From NCBI RefSeq assembly GCF_024499015.1, contig NZ_CP098604.1, forward strand, positions 1,550,001 through 1,614,000: a stretch of 64,000 nucleotides of DNA, written 5' to 3'. The translations under genes and the position numbers were made by a program. Positions 18,491-26,460 of the stretch are shown piece by piece. Positions within the stretch are counted from its first letter, which is position 1, and every line of letters begins with the position of its first letter. Origin of the DNA: Xanthomonas hortorum pv. pelargonii (GTDB lineage Bacteria; Pseudomonadota; Gammaproteobacteria; Xanthomonadales; Xanthomonadaceae). The notes under the pieces were generated by a model, which saw only the letters and a program-made list of their open reading frames with translations, was not told where the DNA came from and did not search any database.

Positions 18491-21133
18491 TCAGAATCGA
18501 TAGTCCAGGCCCACGGTGAAATAGCGCCCACGCAGGTCGTACTGGGTGAAGTCGTACGGCGCGCGAATACCCGGGAACGAGGCATCCACCGGCGGCTGCT
18601 TGTCGGCCAGATTCTCGATCTTGGCGTATAGCGTGAGCTTGTCGATGCCGGTGTAGCCCAGATACAGATCGAACTGGTTGTAGTCGCCCACGCGCGACTG
18701 CAATGCACTGGCCGCCGCGCTGGCCTTCTGGTCGAAGCCGCCGGTGTAGTACCAGGTCAGCGCTGCACTGATCGTGCCCAGATTCCAGTCCAGCGTGGTG
18801 GTCGCCTTGTTGCGCGGCAACGACGGGCCGAGATTGCTGCCGGCGTAATCCTGCAATGGGCCACCGACTACGGTGGGGCGGCGGTAATCGCGCACGTGGG
18901 TGTAGGCGGTATTAAGCCCGAAGTTGCCGGCAGCTGCGGTGCGCCAGCGCTGGCGCAATTCGACATCGATACCGGAGGTGGTCAGCTCGCTGAGGTTTTG
19001 ATAACGGTTGTACACCGCCACCAGCGTGCCGCGCTCGTTGCGGATGACATCGGCCGGGTTGTTGTTCTGCACGATGGTGGCGTTGTTGCCGGTGCCGACC
19101 AGATTCTCCAGTTCAATCTTGTACCAGTCCACGCTTAGGCTGGTGTCGGCCCACGGCGACAGCACCACACCGAAGTTGTAGCTGCGCGTGCGCTCCGGGT
19201 TGAGCTCGGTGTTGCCGACGGTGAAGAAGGTCGGGTTCTGGCGCGAGCCCGGCACGTCCGGATCGAACGGATCGACCACCGAGCCGTAGGAGATATTGGT
19301 GCTGGCCGCATTCTCCGACAGCGACGGTGCGCGAAAGCCACGCGAGGCGGCCGCGCGTACCAGCACGGCATCCAGTGGTTGCCAGCGCAAACTGGCCTTG
19401 GGCGAAAACGCATTGCCGAAGTCGCTGTAATGATCGCCACGCCCGGCCAGTTGCAGTTCCAGCGATTGCAGCAGCGGCAGGTTGACCTCGGCATACAGCG
19501 CCGACACCTTGCGCTCGCCGTCCACCGCGGCAATCGCTGGGCGGATCTGCAAGCCCTGATCGATCTGCAACGGATTACGCGAGACCAATTCTTCCTGACG
19601 CCATTCGGCACCGGCGGCGAATCCGACGCTGCCGGCCGGCAGTTCGAACAGATTCCCGGACACTTTTGCATCGACGCCGCGCAGCGTCGATTGCGCCGGG
19701 CGTAGCGTGCTGAGGTTGATGCCGTCGATCACCGATTGCGGCGTGGCCGATGGATCGAGCAGGTTGTAGCTGCCGTCGGCCAGCGCCTGCGCCAACGTAA
19801 AGCGATTGGCGAAGCCACCGGACACGGTTTCGTGCTCGGTGCTGCGCGCGGCGAACGCCGCCGCTTCCCAATCCCAGCGTTCGGTCTTGCCGCGCACGCC
19901 GCCGAGAAACCGGTAGGACTGCGAGCGATTGGTTTTGACCGTCTGGCCCAGATCGAAGAAGGTGTATTCGATCGGCACCGCGGTGCCGTACGGGTTGTAC
20001 GGGCTTGAGACCGGCAATAAATTGGACACCGGCTCGGCCAGCCCGGTGCTGGCGTTCAATGCGAAGCGGCCACCTTCCAGGGTGAAGTACGGGCTGGAGC
20101 CGAAGATCGACACGCCCTTGACCTCGCTGTAGAGCGCCTCGCCAAACGCTTCGACAGTGTCGCTGAGCCGGAAGGTGGCGTTGGTGTAGGCCTGATAGCG
20201 CTTGGTCGAGGGGATCAGCGTGGTGAACGGGGCCTGATTGAAGCCGCAGGTGTCGCCGGCCAGGCCGTCGATCGGCGCGCTGGCGGTGAGCACCGTGCCG
20301 GTGGGGCAGTTGCCTTGCGCATCCAGCATCGGCACCGAGCGGCCGCCGACCAGATAGCGCGCGCCCTTGGCTGACCAGCCGTTCCAGCGCCCGCCGGGAA
20401 GATCGGTATAGATGCCCGAGCGGGTCAGTTCGCGCTGGTCCTGATCCAGCCGGTCGCGGTTGTAGGCGTCGAAACTGAAAAGGATGTTGTAGCCGTCGCT
20501 GTCCAGATCGCCGATGCCGCCGATGAACTTGGCGCGCTGGGTGTCCATGCCGCCCTGATCGGAGGTGCCGCCGCTGATGCCGAGTTCGGCGCCCTGAAAA
20601 TCCTGCCGGGTGATGATGTTGACCACCCCGGCCACCGCATCGGAGCCGTACACGGCAGAGGCGCCGTCCTTGAGCACTTCGATGCGTTCCACCGCCACCA
20701 GCGGCAGCGCGTTGAGGTTGACGAAGGTGTCGCCCAGGCCATTGGCAGGAAAGCCGTAGTTGGCCAGGCGGCGTCCGTTGAGCAGCACCAACGTGTTCTT
20801 CTGCGACAGCCCGCGCAGGCCGATGCCGGCCGAGCCGGAGGCCCACCCGTTGTTGGTGGTCTCGTTGGTGGCATTGCCGGTGTTGGCGGAGATCGAGCGC
20901 AGTGCGTCGGCCACGGTGACCTTGCCCGACTGCTCCAGCTGCTGGCGGTCGATCACCTGCACCGGGTTCGGGCCTTCGCTGTCGGTGCGCTTGATGTTGG
21001 AGCCGGTGACGCTGACGGTGGCCAGAGTCTTGCCCGTGTCGGGTGTCGCGTCGTCGGCATGAGCGAGGGGAATCAGCGCCGAGAGAATGGCAAGGGACAG
21101 CAGGTAAGGCGTAGGGCGCTTCACGCACGGCAT
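18491..21133 (-). CDS. TonB-dependent outer-membrane receptor
   Basis: The 880-residue protein has a signal peptide (YLLSLAILSALIPLAHA), a plug domain (about 45-170, including RIEVLKDGASAVYGSDAVAGVVNI) and a 22-strand-type barrel ending in the aromatic terminus TVGLDYRF. It imports a substrate across the outer membrane using TonB energy. Its placement directly before a peptidase gene suggests a peptide or peptide-linked ligand, but nothing in the sequence identifies it. The upstream 256-bp gap to queD is divergent and AT-rich near 21170-21200, where its promoter probably lies. Confidence 0.9.
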   Translation of the reverse strand: MPCVKRPTPYLLSLAILSALIPLAHADDATPDTGKTLATVSVTGSNIKRTDSEGPNPVQVIDRQQLEQSGKVTVADALRSISANTGNATNETTNNGWASGSAGIGLRGLSQKNTLVLLNGRRLANYGFPANGLGDTFVNLNALPLVAVERIEVLKDGASAVYGSDAVAGVVNIITRQDFQGAELGISGGTSDQGGMDTQRAKFIGGIGDLDSDGYNILFSFDAYNRDRLDQDQRELTRSGIYTDLPGGRWNGWSAKGARYLVGGRSVPMLDAQGNCPTGTVLTASAPIDGLAGDTCGFNQAPFTTLIPSTKRYQAYTNATFRLSDTVEAFGEALYSEVKGVSIFGSSPYFTLEGGRFALNASTGLAEPVSNLLPVSSPYNPYGTAVPIEYTFFDLGQTVKTNRSQSYRFLGGVRGKTERWDWEAAAFAARSTEHETVSGGFANRFTLAQALADGSYNLLDPSATPQSVIDGINLSTLRPAQSTLRGVDAKVSGNLFELPAGSVGFAAGAEWRQEELVSRNPLQIDQGLQIRPAIAAVDGERKVSALYAEVNLPLLQSLELQLAGRGDHYSDFGNAFSPKASLRWQPLDAVLVRAAASRGFRAPSLSENAASTNISYGSVVDPFDPDVPGSRQNPTFFTVGNTELNPERTRSYNFGVVLSPWADTSLSVDWYKIELENLVGTGNNATIVQNNNPADVIRNERGTLVAVYNRYQNLSELTTSGIDVELRQRWRTAAAGNFGLNTAYTHVRDYRRPTVVGGPLQDYAGSNLGPSLPRNKATTTLDWNLGTISAALTWYYTGGFDQKASAAASALQSRVGDYNQFDLYLGYTGIDKLTLYAKIENLADKQPPVDASFPGIRAPYDFTQYDLRGRYFTVGLDYRF

Positions 21134-21376
21134 CCATGAATGGGGGTTTTGCAGTGGGCCATGCGCGATTGATTAACAAAAATTACATAACTGCATAGGG
21201 ATATGACGCGCTGTGACACACGCTGGCGGCCAGACGCGGTAAGACACGCGTCGGACGTCGTGCGCTGCGTGTGGCGATTGAGCACATCGAGAACAACGCG
21301 CTGCTGTTTGTCTTCAAGAGCTCGCAGATGGGCTGTCTCGCTGCGATTGGCACAGCCCGAAAAGCACTGGCGCACT

Positions 21377-21382
21377 TACAAT
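21377..21382 (+). promoter_or_regulatory. -10 element placed for a leaderless queD mRNA
   Basis: TACAAT (21377-21382) is followed by exactly seven bases and then the ATG at 21390. Transcription would therefore begin at or next to the start codon. No Shine-Dalgarno is visible. The -35 side is weak (TTGGCA at 21347 is too far away), so the case rests on the -10 match and spacing. Confidence 0.4.
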
Positions 21383-21389
21383 GGCGCGC

Positions 21390-21743
21390 ATGGATATCTT
21401 CAAAGTCTTTACGCTCGAAGCCGCGCATCGGCTTCCCAATGTGCCGCCCGGCCACAAGTGCGCCCGCTTGCACGGGCATTCCTTCCGGATCGAGCTGCAT
21501 GTCAGCGGCGAGCCGGGTGCCGAGACCGGCTGGATCATGGATTTCGGCGACATCAAGGCCGCCTTCAAGCCGATCTACGACCGCCTGGACCACCACTACC
21601 TCAACGACATCGAGGGATTGGAGAACCCGACCAGCGAGCGTCTGGCGATCTGGATCTGGCAGCAGCTCAAGCCGGCGCTGCCGCAGTTGAGCGAGATCGT
21701 GGTGCACGAAACCTGCACGTCCGGCTGCCGTTATCGCGGCTGA
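21390..21743 (+). CDS. queD: 6-carboxytetrahydropterin synthase QueD
   Basis: The 117-residue protein of the PTPS/QueD family has zinc histidines in AAHRLPN and RLHGHSFR, and catalytic residues in [10 protein letters not shown] and LDHHYLND. The C-terminal [11 protein letters not shown] is characteristic of QueD. It converts dihydroneopterin triphosphate to 6-carboxytetrahydropterin in queuosine (7-deazaguanine) synthesis. An in-frame ATG at 21381 lies inside the -10 element, so 21390 ([13 protein letters not shown]) is preferred. No other queuosine gene is in the window. Confidence 0.9.
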   Translation: MDIFKVFTLEAAHRLPNVPPGHKCARLHGHSFRIELHVSGEPGAETGWIMDFGDIKAAFKPIYDRLDHHYLNDIEGLENPTSERLAIWIWQQLKPALPQLSEIVVHETCTSGCRYRG

Positions 21744-21864
21744 TCGTCTGGCGCAATCGCGTGACGCAAGGCCGCCTACTGGGCGGCTTTGCCGTTTCTG
21801 CGGCCTGGATAACTTGTTGATCCCAAAAGCCTCTTGAAGCCGTTTTGGAAATTTTCAGCAAACG

Positions 21865-21905
21865 TGTTGCATCGCAACAATATCCGCGTATGCTGCAACG
21901 CAACA
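21865..21905 (+). promoter_or_regulatory. Phasin promoter overlapped by two TGC-rich palindromes (PhaR-type operator candidate)
   Basis: TGTTGCATCGCAACA (21865-21879) and TGCTGCAACGCAACA (21891-21905) are near-identical palindromes 26 bp apart. A promoter TTGCAT (21867-21872), 16-bp spacer, TATGCT (21889-21894) is embedded in them: the -35 in the first and most of the -10 in the second. PhaR repressors of polyhydroxybutyrate metabolism are known to bind TGC-rich repeats before phasin genes, so this is a likely autoregulatory operator. Confidence 0.55.
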
Positions 21906-21936
21906 AACGGTCACAGCATTCCCCAAGGGGTTCGCA

Positions 21937-22299
21937 ATGTCGGCGCAGTTCGAAAACGGCTTCAGCAGTTTTGCTTCCGCAGCGGCACGCGCCAACCAGT
22001 TGGCGATGGAACACGCAGAAAACGCGTTTGGCCTGCAACTCAAGACCTTGGAGCAAAACGTGAGCGCGACCACCAGCTTCTTCGGTGAGTTTGCCCAGGC
22101 ACGCGACCTGGGCGCCTACCAGACGCTCTGGCCGAAGGGGCTGCAACTGGCCCGCGACAACCTGGAACGTCTGGCGTCGGTCAATCAGGAAGTGGTCGGC
22201 TTGGGCTTGAAGGCTTCCGATGCGCTCGGCCAACTGGCCAAGCAGCAGTTCGACGCCAACAACGAGCAAGCGAGCAAAGGCAACACCCGGCGCAAGTAA
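21937..22299 (+). CDS. Phasin family protein
   Basis: The 120-residue amphipathic helical protein has the phasin pattern: MSAQFENGFSSFASAAARAN, then LQLKTLEQNVSATTSFFGEF and LARDNLERLASVNQEVVGLG. Phasins coat polyhydroxyalkanoate granules and control their number and size. AAGGGG precedes the ATG. It is monocistronic, with its own operator-like promoter and a strong terminator. No polymer synthase or phaR gene is in the window, so the granule link rests on family assignment and the operator. Confidence 0.82.
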   Translation: MSAQFENGFSSFASAAARANQLAMEHAENAFGLQLKTLEQNVSATTSFFGEFAQARDLGAYQTLWPKGLQLARDNLERLASVNQEVVGLGLKASDALGQLAKQQFDANNEQASKGNTRRK

Positions 22300-22321
22300 C
22301 CGCCACCAAAATTCAGCGTCT

Positions 22322-22385
22322 TTGCATGGGTCCCTCCCCCCATGCAATCCGGCCCGACAGATCCCTCCCTCTGTCGGGCTTTTTA
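22322..22385 (+). terminator. Tandem hairpins ending in an intrinsic terminator after the phasin gene
   Basis: A 9-bp hairpin TTGCATGGG/CCCATGCAA (22322-22347) is followed by GCCCGACAG/CTGTCGGGC (22352-22379) with a T-rich tail TTTTTA. The second is a canonical intrinsic terminator. Confidence 0.9.
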
Positions 22386-22498
22386 TTGTCTGATCGCTGG
22401 CTTAGCCCAAGTCATCGGACCATGCAGTCACCAAGACAGAGTCGCGGCCTCTCGACGGTTTTTCGTGCCGGTGTCGCTTTGCGATGCCCACCTGGCTG

Positions 22499-23074
22499 TC
22501 AGAGAACCGTGCGGTAAATGGTCAACGCTTTAACGGTCTGGACGAGTCCTTGCCGTAGCAGCACCTCCAGATAGCGCTCCACTTCCATCCCTGGATTGGT
22601 CAGCTGTGCACGCTGGCGTTGAGCGGCAGAGACAACGGCCGCCTGGTCCAGATCGAACAGATTCTCAATGAACTCGTCCGGGTGCTGCGCCTCGATCCCA
22701 AAGGGAGCGAGCGTGGCGGACGGGAAATCTTTCAGGTTGAAGGTGACGATCACGCTGGCGCTGCAGCGGATCGCAGCGGCCAGCACGTGGCGATCATCTG
22801 CATCGGGCAGCTGCAGCCCTGCTATCAACGGTTCGTGGCCAGTCACCAGGGCATCCGGAATGGCTCGGTCCATCAGCGCCGAGGTACGGTCCACCTGCTC
22901 TGCTGTGAGGTCGCGCCGGTTGAGCAATAAATTGCGCTTCCATTCCTGGTGGATTTGCACGCTCCAGCGCGCACGGAACCTGCCCGATAGTCCCAGCCAC
23001 ATCAACAAGTCCCGGAGCGGCGCCGGGTAAAGCACGCACGCATCGTAGACTGCGGTGAATGGCGAATGCCTCAC
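22499..23074 (-). CDS. PIN-domain protein, probable toxin of a TA pair
   Basis: The 191-residue protein has PIN-fold acidic residues: D11 in AVYDACVLYP, LPDADDRHVLAAA near residues 90-100, and VTFNLKDFP. PIN toxins are Mg2+-dependent ribonucleases. It starts with GTG at 23074, overlapping the stop of the upstream HTH gene as GTGA, so translation is coupled. With about 60 residues after the core it is longer than minimal VapC toxins. The cognate antitoxin would be the upstream HTH protein. The call as a toxin is inferred from domain and arrangement. Confidence 0.75.
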   Translation of the reverse strand: MRHSPFTAVYDACVLYPAPLRDLLMWLGLSGRFRARWSVQIHQEWKRNLLLNRRDLTAEQVDRTSALMDRAIPDALVTGHEPLIAGLQLPDADDRHVLAAAIRCSASVIVTFNLKDFPSATLAPFGIEAQHPDEFIENLFDLDQAAVVSAAQRQRAQLTNPGMEVERYLEVLLRQGLVQTVKALTIYRTVL

Positions 23075-23538
23075 TGATATCCCAGCGCCAGCTCCTGGGC
23101 CTGCGTGGCCAGTTCCTGCATGGCCTGCTCACTGGCGCGCTCACGTTCGCGCTTGAACTGCATCAGGTCGGCAAAACGTACGCGGCGATGTCTGCCGGTG
23201 CGGTGGAACGCCAGCGCGCCCTCTTCCATCAACTTGACCATATGCGGCCGGGAAACGTTCAGCAGATCGGCAGCTTCCTGGGTGGTCAACTCGGCGTGGA
23301 TGGGCACCACCTGCACCGCATTGCCATCGGCGAGCTCGGCCAGGATATCCATCAGCAGACGCAGTGCGGAGGTGGGCAATTCCACCTGATGGGCCTGGTT
23401 CTGGTCGTCGAAGATCTGGATGCGCTGGGTTTCGAAGCTGGTGGCAAGGTAGGCCGCCAAGGCGCGTTGGCCTTGCACTGCAGCGGCGACCTCGCGCTCG
23501 ACAGGCAGGACCATCTTGGACGGAGCAATGTTCGACAT
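23071..23538 (-). CDS. Excisionase-type HTH protein, probable antitoxin
   Basis: The 155-residue protein has a MerR/excisionase-like helix-turn-helix (ELTTQEAADLLNVSRPHMVK, about 88-107) and then EGALAFHRTGRHRRVRFADL. It ends in a charged helix that may bind the PIN partner. The start at 23538 (MSNIAPSKMVLP) excludes an upstream open extension through the repeats. It precedes and overlaps the PIN gene by four bases. Direct and inverted repeats directly upstream (23574-23616) make autoregulation likely. It is one of several known PIN-associated antitoxin fold types. Confidence 0.72.
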   Translation of the reverse strand: MSNIAPSKMVLPVEREVAAAVQGQRALAAYLATSFETQRIQIFDDQNQAHQVELPTSALRLLMDILAELADGNAVQVVPIHAELTTQEAADLLNVSRPHMVKLMEEGALAFHRTGRHRRVRFADLMQFKRERERASEQAMQELATQAQELALGYQ

Positions 23539-23573
23539 GTGAGCACGCTGGTGCAACGGAAACGGAGTCCAGC

Positions 23574-23616
23574 ATAAACGAAATGCCGAATATCCGAAAT
23601 AAACGAAACGCATTTC
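23574..23616 (-). promoter_or_regulatory. Direct and inverted repeats before the HTH/PIN pair (operator candidate)
   Basis: ATAAACGAAA occurs at 23574-23583 and 23599-23608, 25 bp apart. GAAATGC (23580-23586) and GCATTTC (23610-23616) form an inverted pair. The segment is AT-rich against GC-rich surroundings and lies 36-78 bp upstream of the HTH ATG, where the promoter should be. Confidence 0.5.
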
Positions 23617-23676
23617 TTGTGATGGCGTGCTCTCTCTCGCCATCCTGAGATAGCTACCCGCCTGATTGCCCCAACC

Positions 23677-24351
23677 TCACTGCGGCAGCTGCAGCCCCTT
23701 GGCCTGGGTTGCAGCATCGGCACCCGGACGCCATGCGATCCGGCCCCAGCACGGCATCGCCAGGCGCTGGCGCAGCATGTCGATGTTCTCTTCGATGCGC
23801 TCCATCTGCGGATCGATTTCGTTGGCGATCCAGCCGATGCAGTCCAGCCCATCGGCGGCGATGGCGGCGGCAGTCAGGCGCGCGTGATTGATGCAGCCCA
23901 GCCGCACGCCGACCACCAGCATGACGGGGAGCTTGAGCTTGCGGACCAGATCGGCCTGGTCCAGATCGGCGCTCAACGGGGCAGCCCAGCCGCCGACGCC
24001 TTCGACCACCACCACCTCGGCCTGCGCGCGCAATTGCGCGAAGGCGCGGGCGATCGGCTCCAGCGACAAGGTGACGCCGACATCGGCGGCGGCCAGCTCC
24101 GGCGCCAGCGGGGCCGGCAAGGCATAGGGATTGAGAGTGGCGTAGTCGGGTTGCGGGTCGCTGGCGGCCTGCAGCGCCAGGGCGTCCTCGTTGCGCCAGC
24201 CGTGCGCGGTTTGCTCGCAGCCGCTGGCGACGGGCTTCATGCCCACGGCGGTGTGCCCGCGTGCGCGCAATGCGTGCAGCAACGCGGTGCTGCCCATGGT
24301 CTTGCCGATGCCGGTGTCGGTGCCGGTGACATAGAACGCCGAAAGCTGCAT
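23677..24351 (-). CDS. bioD: Dethiobiotin synthetase
   Basis: The 224-residue P-loop enzyme has GTDTGIGKT at residues 9-17, KPVASG near 38 and VVEGVGGWAAPLS. It uses ATP and CO2 to close the ureido ring of dethiobiotin, the step before biotin synthase. The start at 24351 (MQLSAFYVTGTDTG) fits the family, while the longer frame to 24435 adds non-homologous sequence. No other biotin gene is adjacent. It is divergent from the fRMsr gene over about 118 bp. Confidence 0.92.
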   Translation of the reverse strand: MQLSAFYVTGTDTGIGKTMGSTALLHALRARGHTAVGMKPVASGCEQTAHGWRNEDALALQAASDPQPDYATLNPYALPAPLAPELAAADVGVTLSLEPIARAFAQLRAQAEVVVVEGVGGWAAPLSADLDQADLVRKLKLPVMLVVGVRLGCINHARLTAAAIAADGLDCIGWIANEIDPQMERIEENIDMLRQRLAMPCWGRIAWRPGADAATQAKGLQLPQ

Positions 24352-24469
24352 GCGTTTGGTTCCTGCGGCCACGCCGCGGTTGCAGTGAGGGCGCGCAGCA
24401 TAGCGTGCCGATCCGAACGGAACGCTGAGTCGCAACGACCCTGCGGATGGCCGCTGCTAGACTTCGACC

Positions 24470-24952
24470 ATGTTCGCAACTTCTTCGCTGACCGGCAGCA
24501 AGCCGGAACAATACGCCCAGCTCACCGCCCAGGCCCAGGCACTGGTGCACGGCGAGCCGGATCGGATCGCCAATGCCGCCAACCTGGCCGCCTTGATCTT
24601 CAATTCGTTGCCGTCGCTCAACTGGGCCGGCTTCTACTTTTACGACGGCCGCGAGCTGGTGGTGGGGCCGTTTCAGGGCTTGCCGGCCTGCGTGCGCATC
24701 CCGCTGGACAAGGGTGTGTGCGGCGCGGCCGCCAGTACCCGGCTGAGCCAGCGCATTGCCGACGTAGATGCCTTCCCAGGGCATATCGCCTGCGACTCGG
24801 CGTCGCGCTCGGAGCTGGTGATTCCACTGGTCAAGGGCGATGCGCTGATCGGCGTGCTGGATCTGGACAGCCCGGAGCTGGATCGCTTCGATGCCGACGA
24901 TCAGCGCGGCCTGGAAGCCATTGCGCAAGTCTTTGTCGGCGCGCTGACGTGA
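24470..24952 (+). CDS. msrC: Free methionine-R-sulfoxide reductase (GAF domain)
   Basis: The 160-residue single GAF-domain protein has the fRMsr cysteines: one in LPACVRIP, one in KGVCGAA and one in HIACDSAS. LNWAGFYFYDG and GVLDLDSP are family hallmarks. It reduces free L-methionine-R-sulfoxide in the cytoplasm, using thioredoxin. Its stop overlaps the GTG of the next gene (GTGA), so the two are translated together. Confidence 0.9.
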   Translation: MFATSSLTGSKPEQYAQLTAQAQALVHGEPDRIANAANLAALIFNSLPSLNWAGFYFYDGRELVVGPFQGLPACVRIPLDKGVCGAAASTRLSQRIADVDAFPGHIACDSASRSELVIPLVKGDALIGVLDLDSPELDRFDADDQRGLEAIAQVFVGALT

Positions 24953-25341
24953 CCACCGAACGGCTGCGCAACATCGGCCCGAAAAGTGCGGCGTGGCTGC
25001 GTCAGGTCGGCTTGCGCACGCAGGAGGATCTGCAGGCGGTGGGGGCGGTGGGCGCGTTCGTCAAAGTGCGCCGCGCCGGCTTCAAGCCCAGCCTCAATCT
25101 GCTGTATTCGCTCGAGGGTGCGTTGACCGACTGCCATTGGCAAGAGGTGCCCGAAGCGCGGCGGAATGCCTTGCTGGCCGAGTACGAAGCGGCCAGCGCG
25201 CTGCTACCGGTGCGTGGACGCGCGGTGGGTGGGCCGGTGGAGACCGTGCACTACGCGCGCGCCGATAACGACGATACGCATGGCGACATGCGTGAGGCAG
25301 CCGATGACGATGCGGCAACAGGCGAGACGCACGACGATTGA
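24949..25341 (+). CDS. TfoX C-terminal domain protein
   Basis: The 130-residue protein begins TTERLRNIGPKSAAWLRQVG, the TfoX/Sxy C-terminal helix-hairpin-like domain, and ends in an acidic low-complexity tail (about 105-130). It lacks the N-terminal TfoX domain. In regulators with both domains the family controls competence, but stand-alone C-domain proteins have no assigned function. Start is GTG at 24949, overlapping the upstream stop by four bases. Confidence 0.72.
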   Translation: MTTERLRNIGPKSAAWLRQVGLRTQEDLQAVGAVGAFVKVRRAGFKPSLNLLYSLEGALTDCHWQEVPEARRNALLAEYEAASALLPVRGRAVGGPVETVHYARADNDDTHGDMREAADDDAATGETHDD

Positions 25342-25453
25342 GCGTCTGTGCCGAGTTGCAGTAGCGGTGCGCGCGGGGCGATAGTGATGCGCTCGGCAGC
25401 AGCGTGATTATTGATTTCTCGAGCGATCTATCTTCGATCGCTCGATGGCGTCA

Positions 25454-26407
25454 TCAACGCGTCGCTGCATCCCGTAACGTTGGCGCAAGCGATGCACCCA
25501 GCGTCTGACCATGGCTAAGGCCGGGTAGCGGTTGGTACTCGGCGGTGAGGCCGGGTAACGACGACAACAGCGTGACGAGATTCCGTGCAGCGCGTGGGTC
25601 TGCACGTGGCCGCCCGGGACGATCTGGTGTTGCATCTTGTCCCGGTGGCCTGCCCTCTCCTGCCATCAGCGTCAAACGACGCTTCGATGGCTGCATGTCT
25701 GCAGAAGCTGCTTGTGCGTGATCCACCACGCGCCGCGCCTGCTGGACGATAAACCCATCGCCCCACCACAGAGAGGGATCGACCGCGACGTAGTGTTGAA
25801 ACAGCTGCGGCTGCGTCAACAACATCTGCAGCACGAACAGCCCGCCATACGAATGGCCCCATAGCGTTTGCCGCTGACGATCCACCGACACGCGCGCTTC
25901 CACCTGCGGGCGAATGCGTGTGGCGATCAGTTGCGCGAATGCGGCCGCGCCGCCGGTCCTGCGCTGTGGATTCAGCGGATCGGTTTCCACACGGCCATCG
26001 GTAAAACGCGCAGGCGTGTAATCCAGACTGCGCCCCACCGCATCGATGCGCAGCGCACTGTCGTCGGCGATGAACACCAGCACCGGTGCAACGCCGTGCG
26101 TGGACAGGCTGTCGAGCAGGCGCTCATCCAGTTCCATCAATGCCGCATTGCCATCCAGCAGATACACCACCGGATATCCCGCAGCGGGCGCTGCTGCCTT
26201 GGGTGTGGCAATCCGCACGCGGTAACGGCGTTGGCCATCGACCGAGTCCAGACGCAAGTCACTGAAGACATACGAGGCGCTGGGACGATCGGCGACGGTA
26301 CTGCCGAGCGTGTGGGTCAGATCCGGCTGTGCGAACAATGGCGTCATGCCGACGATCCACATCAGCACACCGGCGCACGCAAGCCGCCAACGATGATGTC
26401 GCATCAC
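25454..26407 (-). CDS. Periplasmic siderophore esterase (PfeE/IroE-like alpha/beta hydrolase)
   Basis: The 317-residue protein has a signal peptide and an alpha/beta-hydrolase core with nucleophile elbow GHSYGG (about 176-181), VVYLLDGNAAL, and a late LSHGQTLG carrying the likely catalytic histidine. This matches the putative-esterase family that hydrolyses ferric tri-catecholate siderophores. It lies 53 bp after the FepA/PfeA-like receptor on the same strand. The same receptor-esterase pairing in Pseudomonas aeruginosa is pfeA-pfeE, where the esterase releases iron from imported enterobactin. Substrate here is inferred from that. Confidence 0.82.
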   Translation of the reverse strand: MMRHHRWRLACAGVLMWIVGMTPLFAQPDLTHTLGSTVADRPSASYVFSDLRLDSVDGQRRYRVRIATPKAAAPAAGYPVVYLLDGNAALMELDERLLDSLSTHGVAPVLVFIADDSALRIDAVGRSLDYTPARFTDGRVETDPLNPQRRTGGAAAFAQLIATRIRPQVEARVSVDRQRQTLWGHSYGGLFVLQMLLTQPQLFQHYVAVDPSLWWGDGFIVQQARRVVDHAQAASADMQPSKRRLTLMAGEGRPPGQDATPDRPGRPRADPRAARNLVTLLSSLPGLTAEYQPLPGLSHGQTLGASLAPTLRDAATR

Positions 26408-26460
26408 TGCACGCTCTCCTCATGCGCCGCGCACGTTTGTATGCGGCGCTGCATCGCCAT

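Noticed and set aside
23654..24928. 424-codon minus-strand frame spanning bioD and the fRMsr gene
   Set aside because: Wrong frame through two clear genes and their divergent promoter region.
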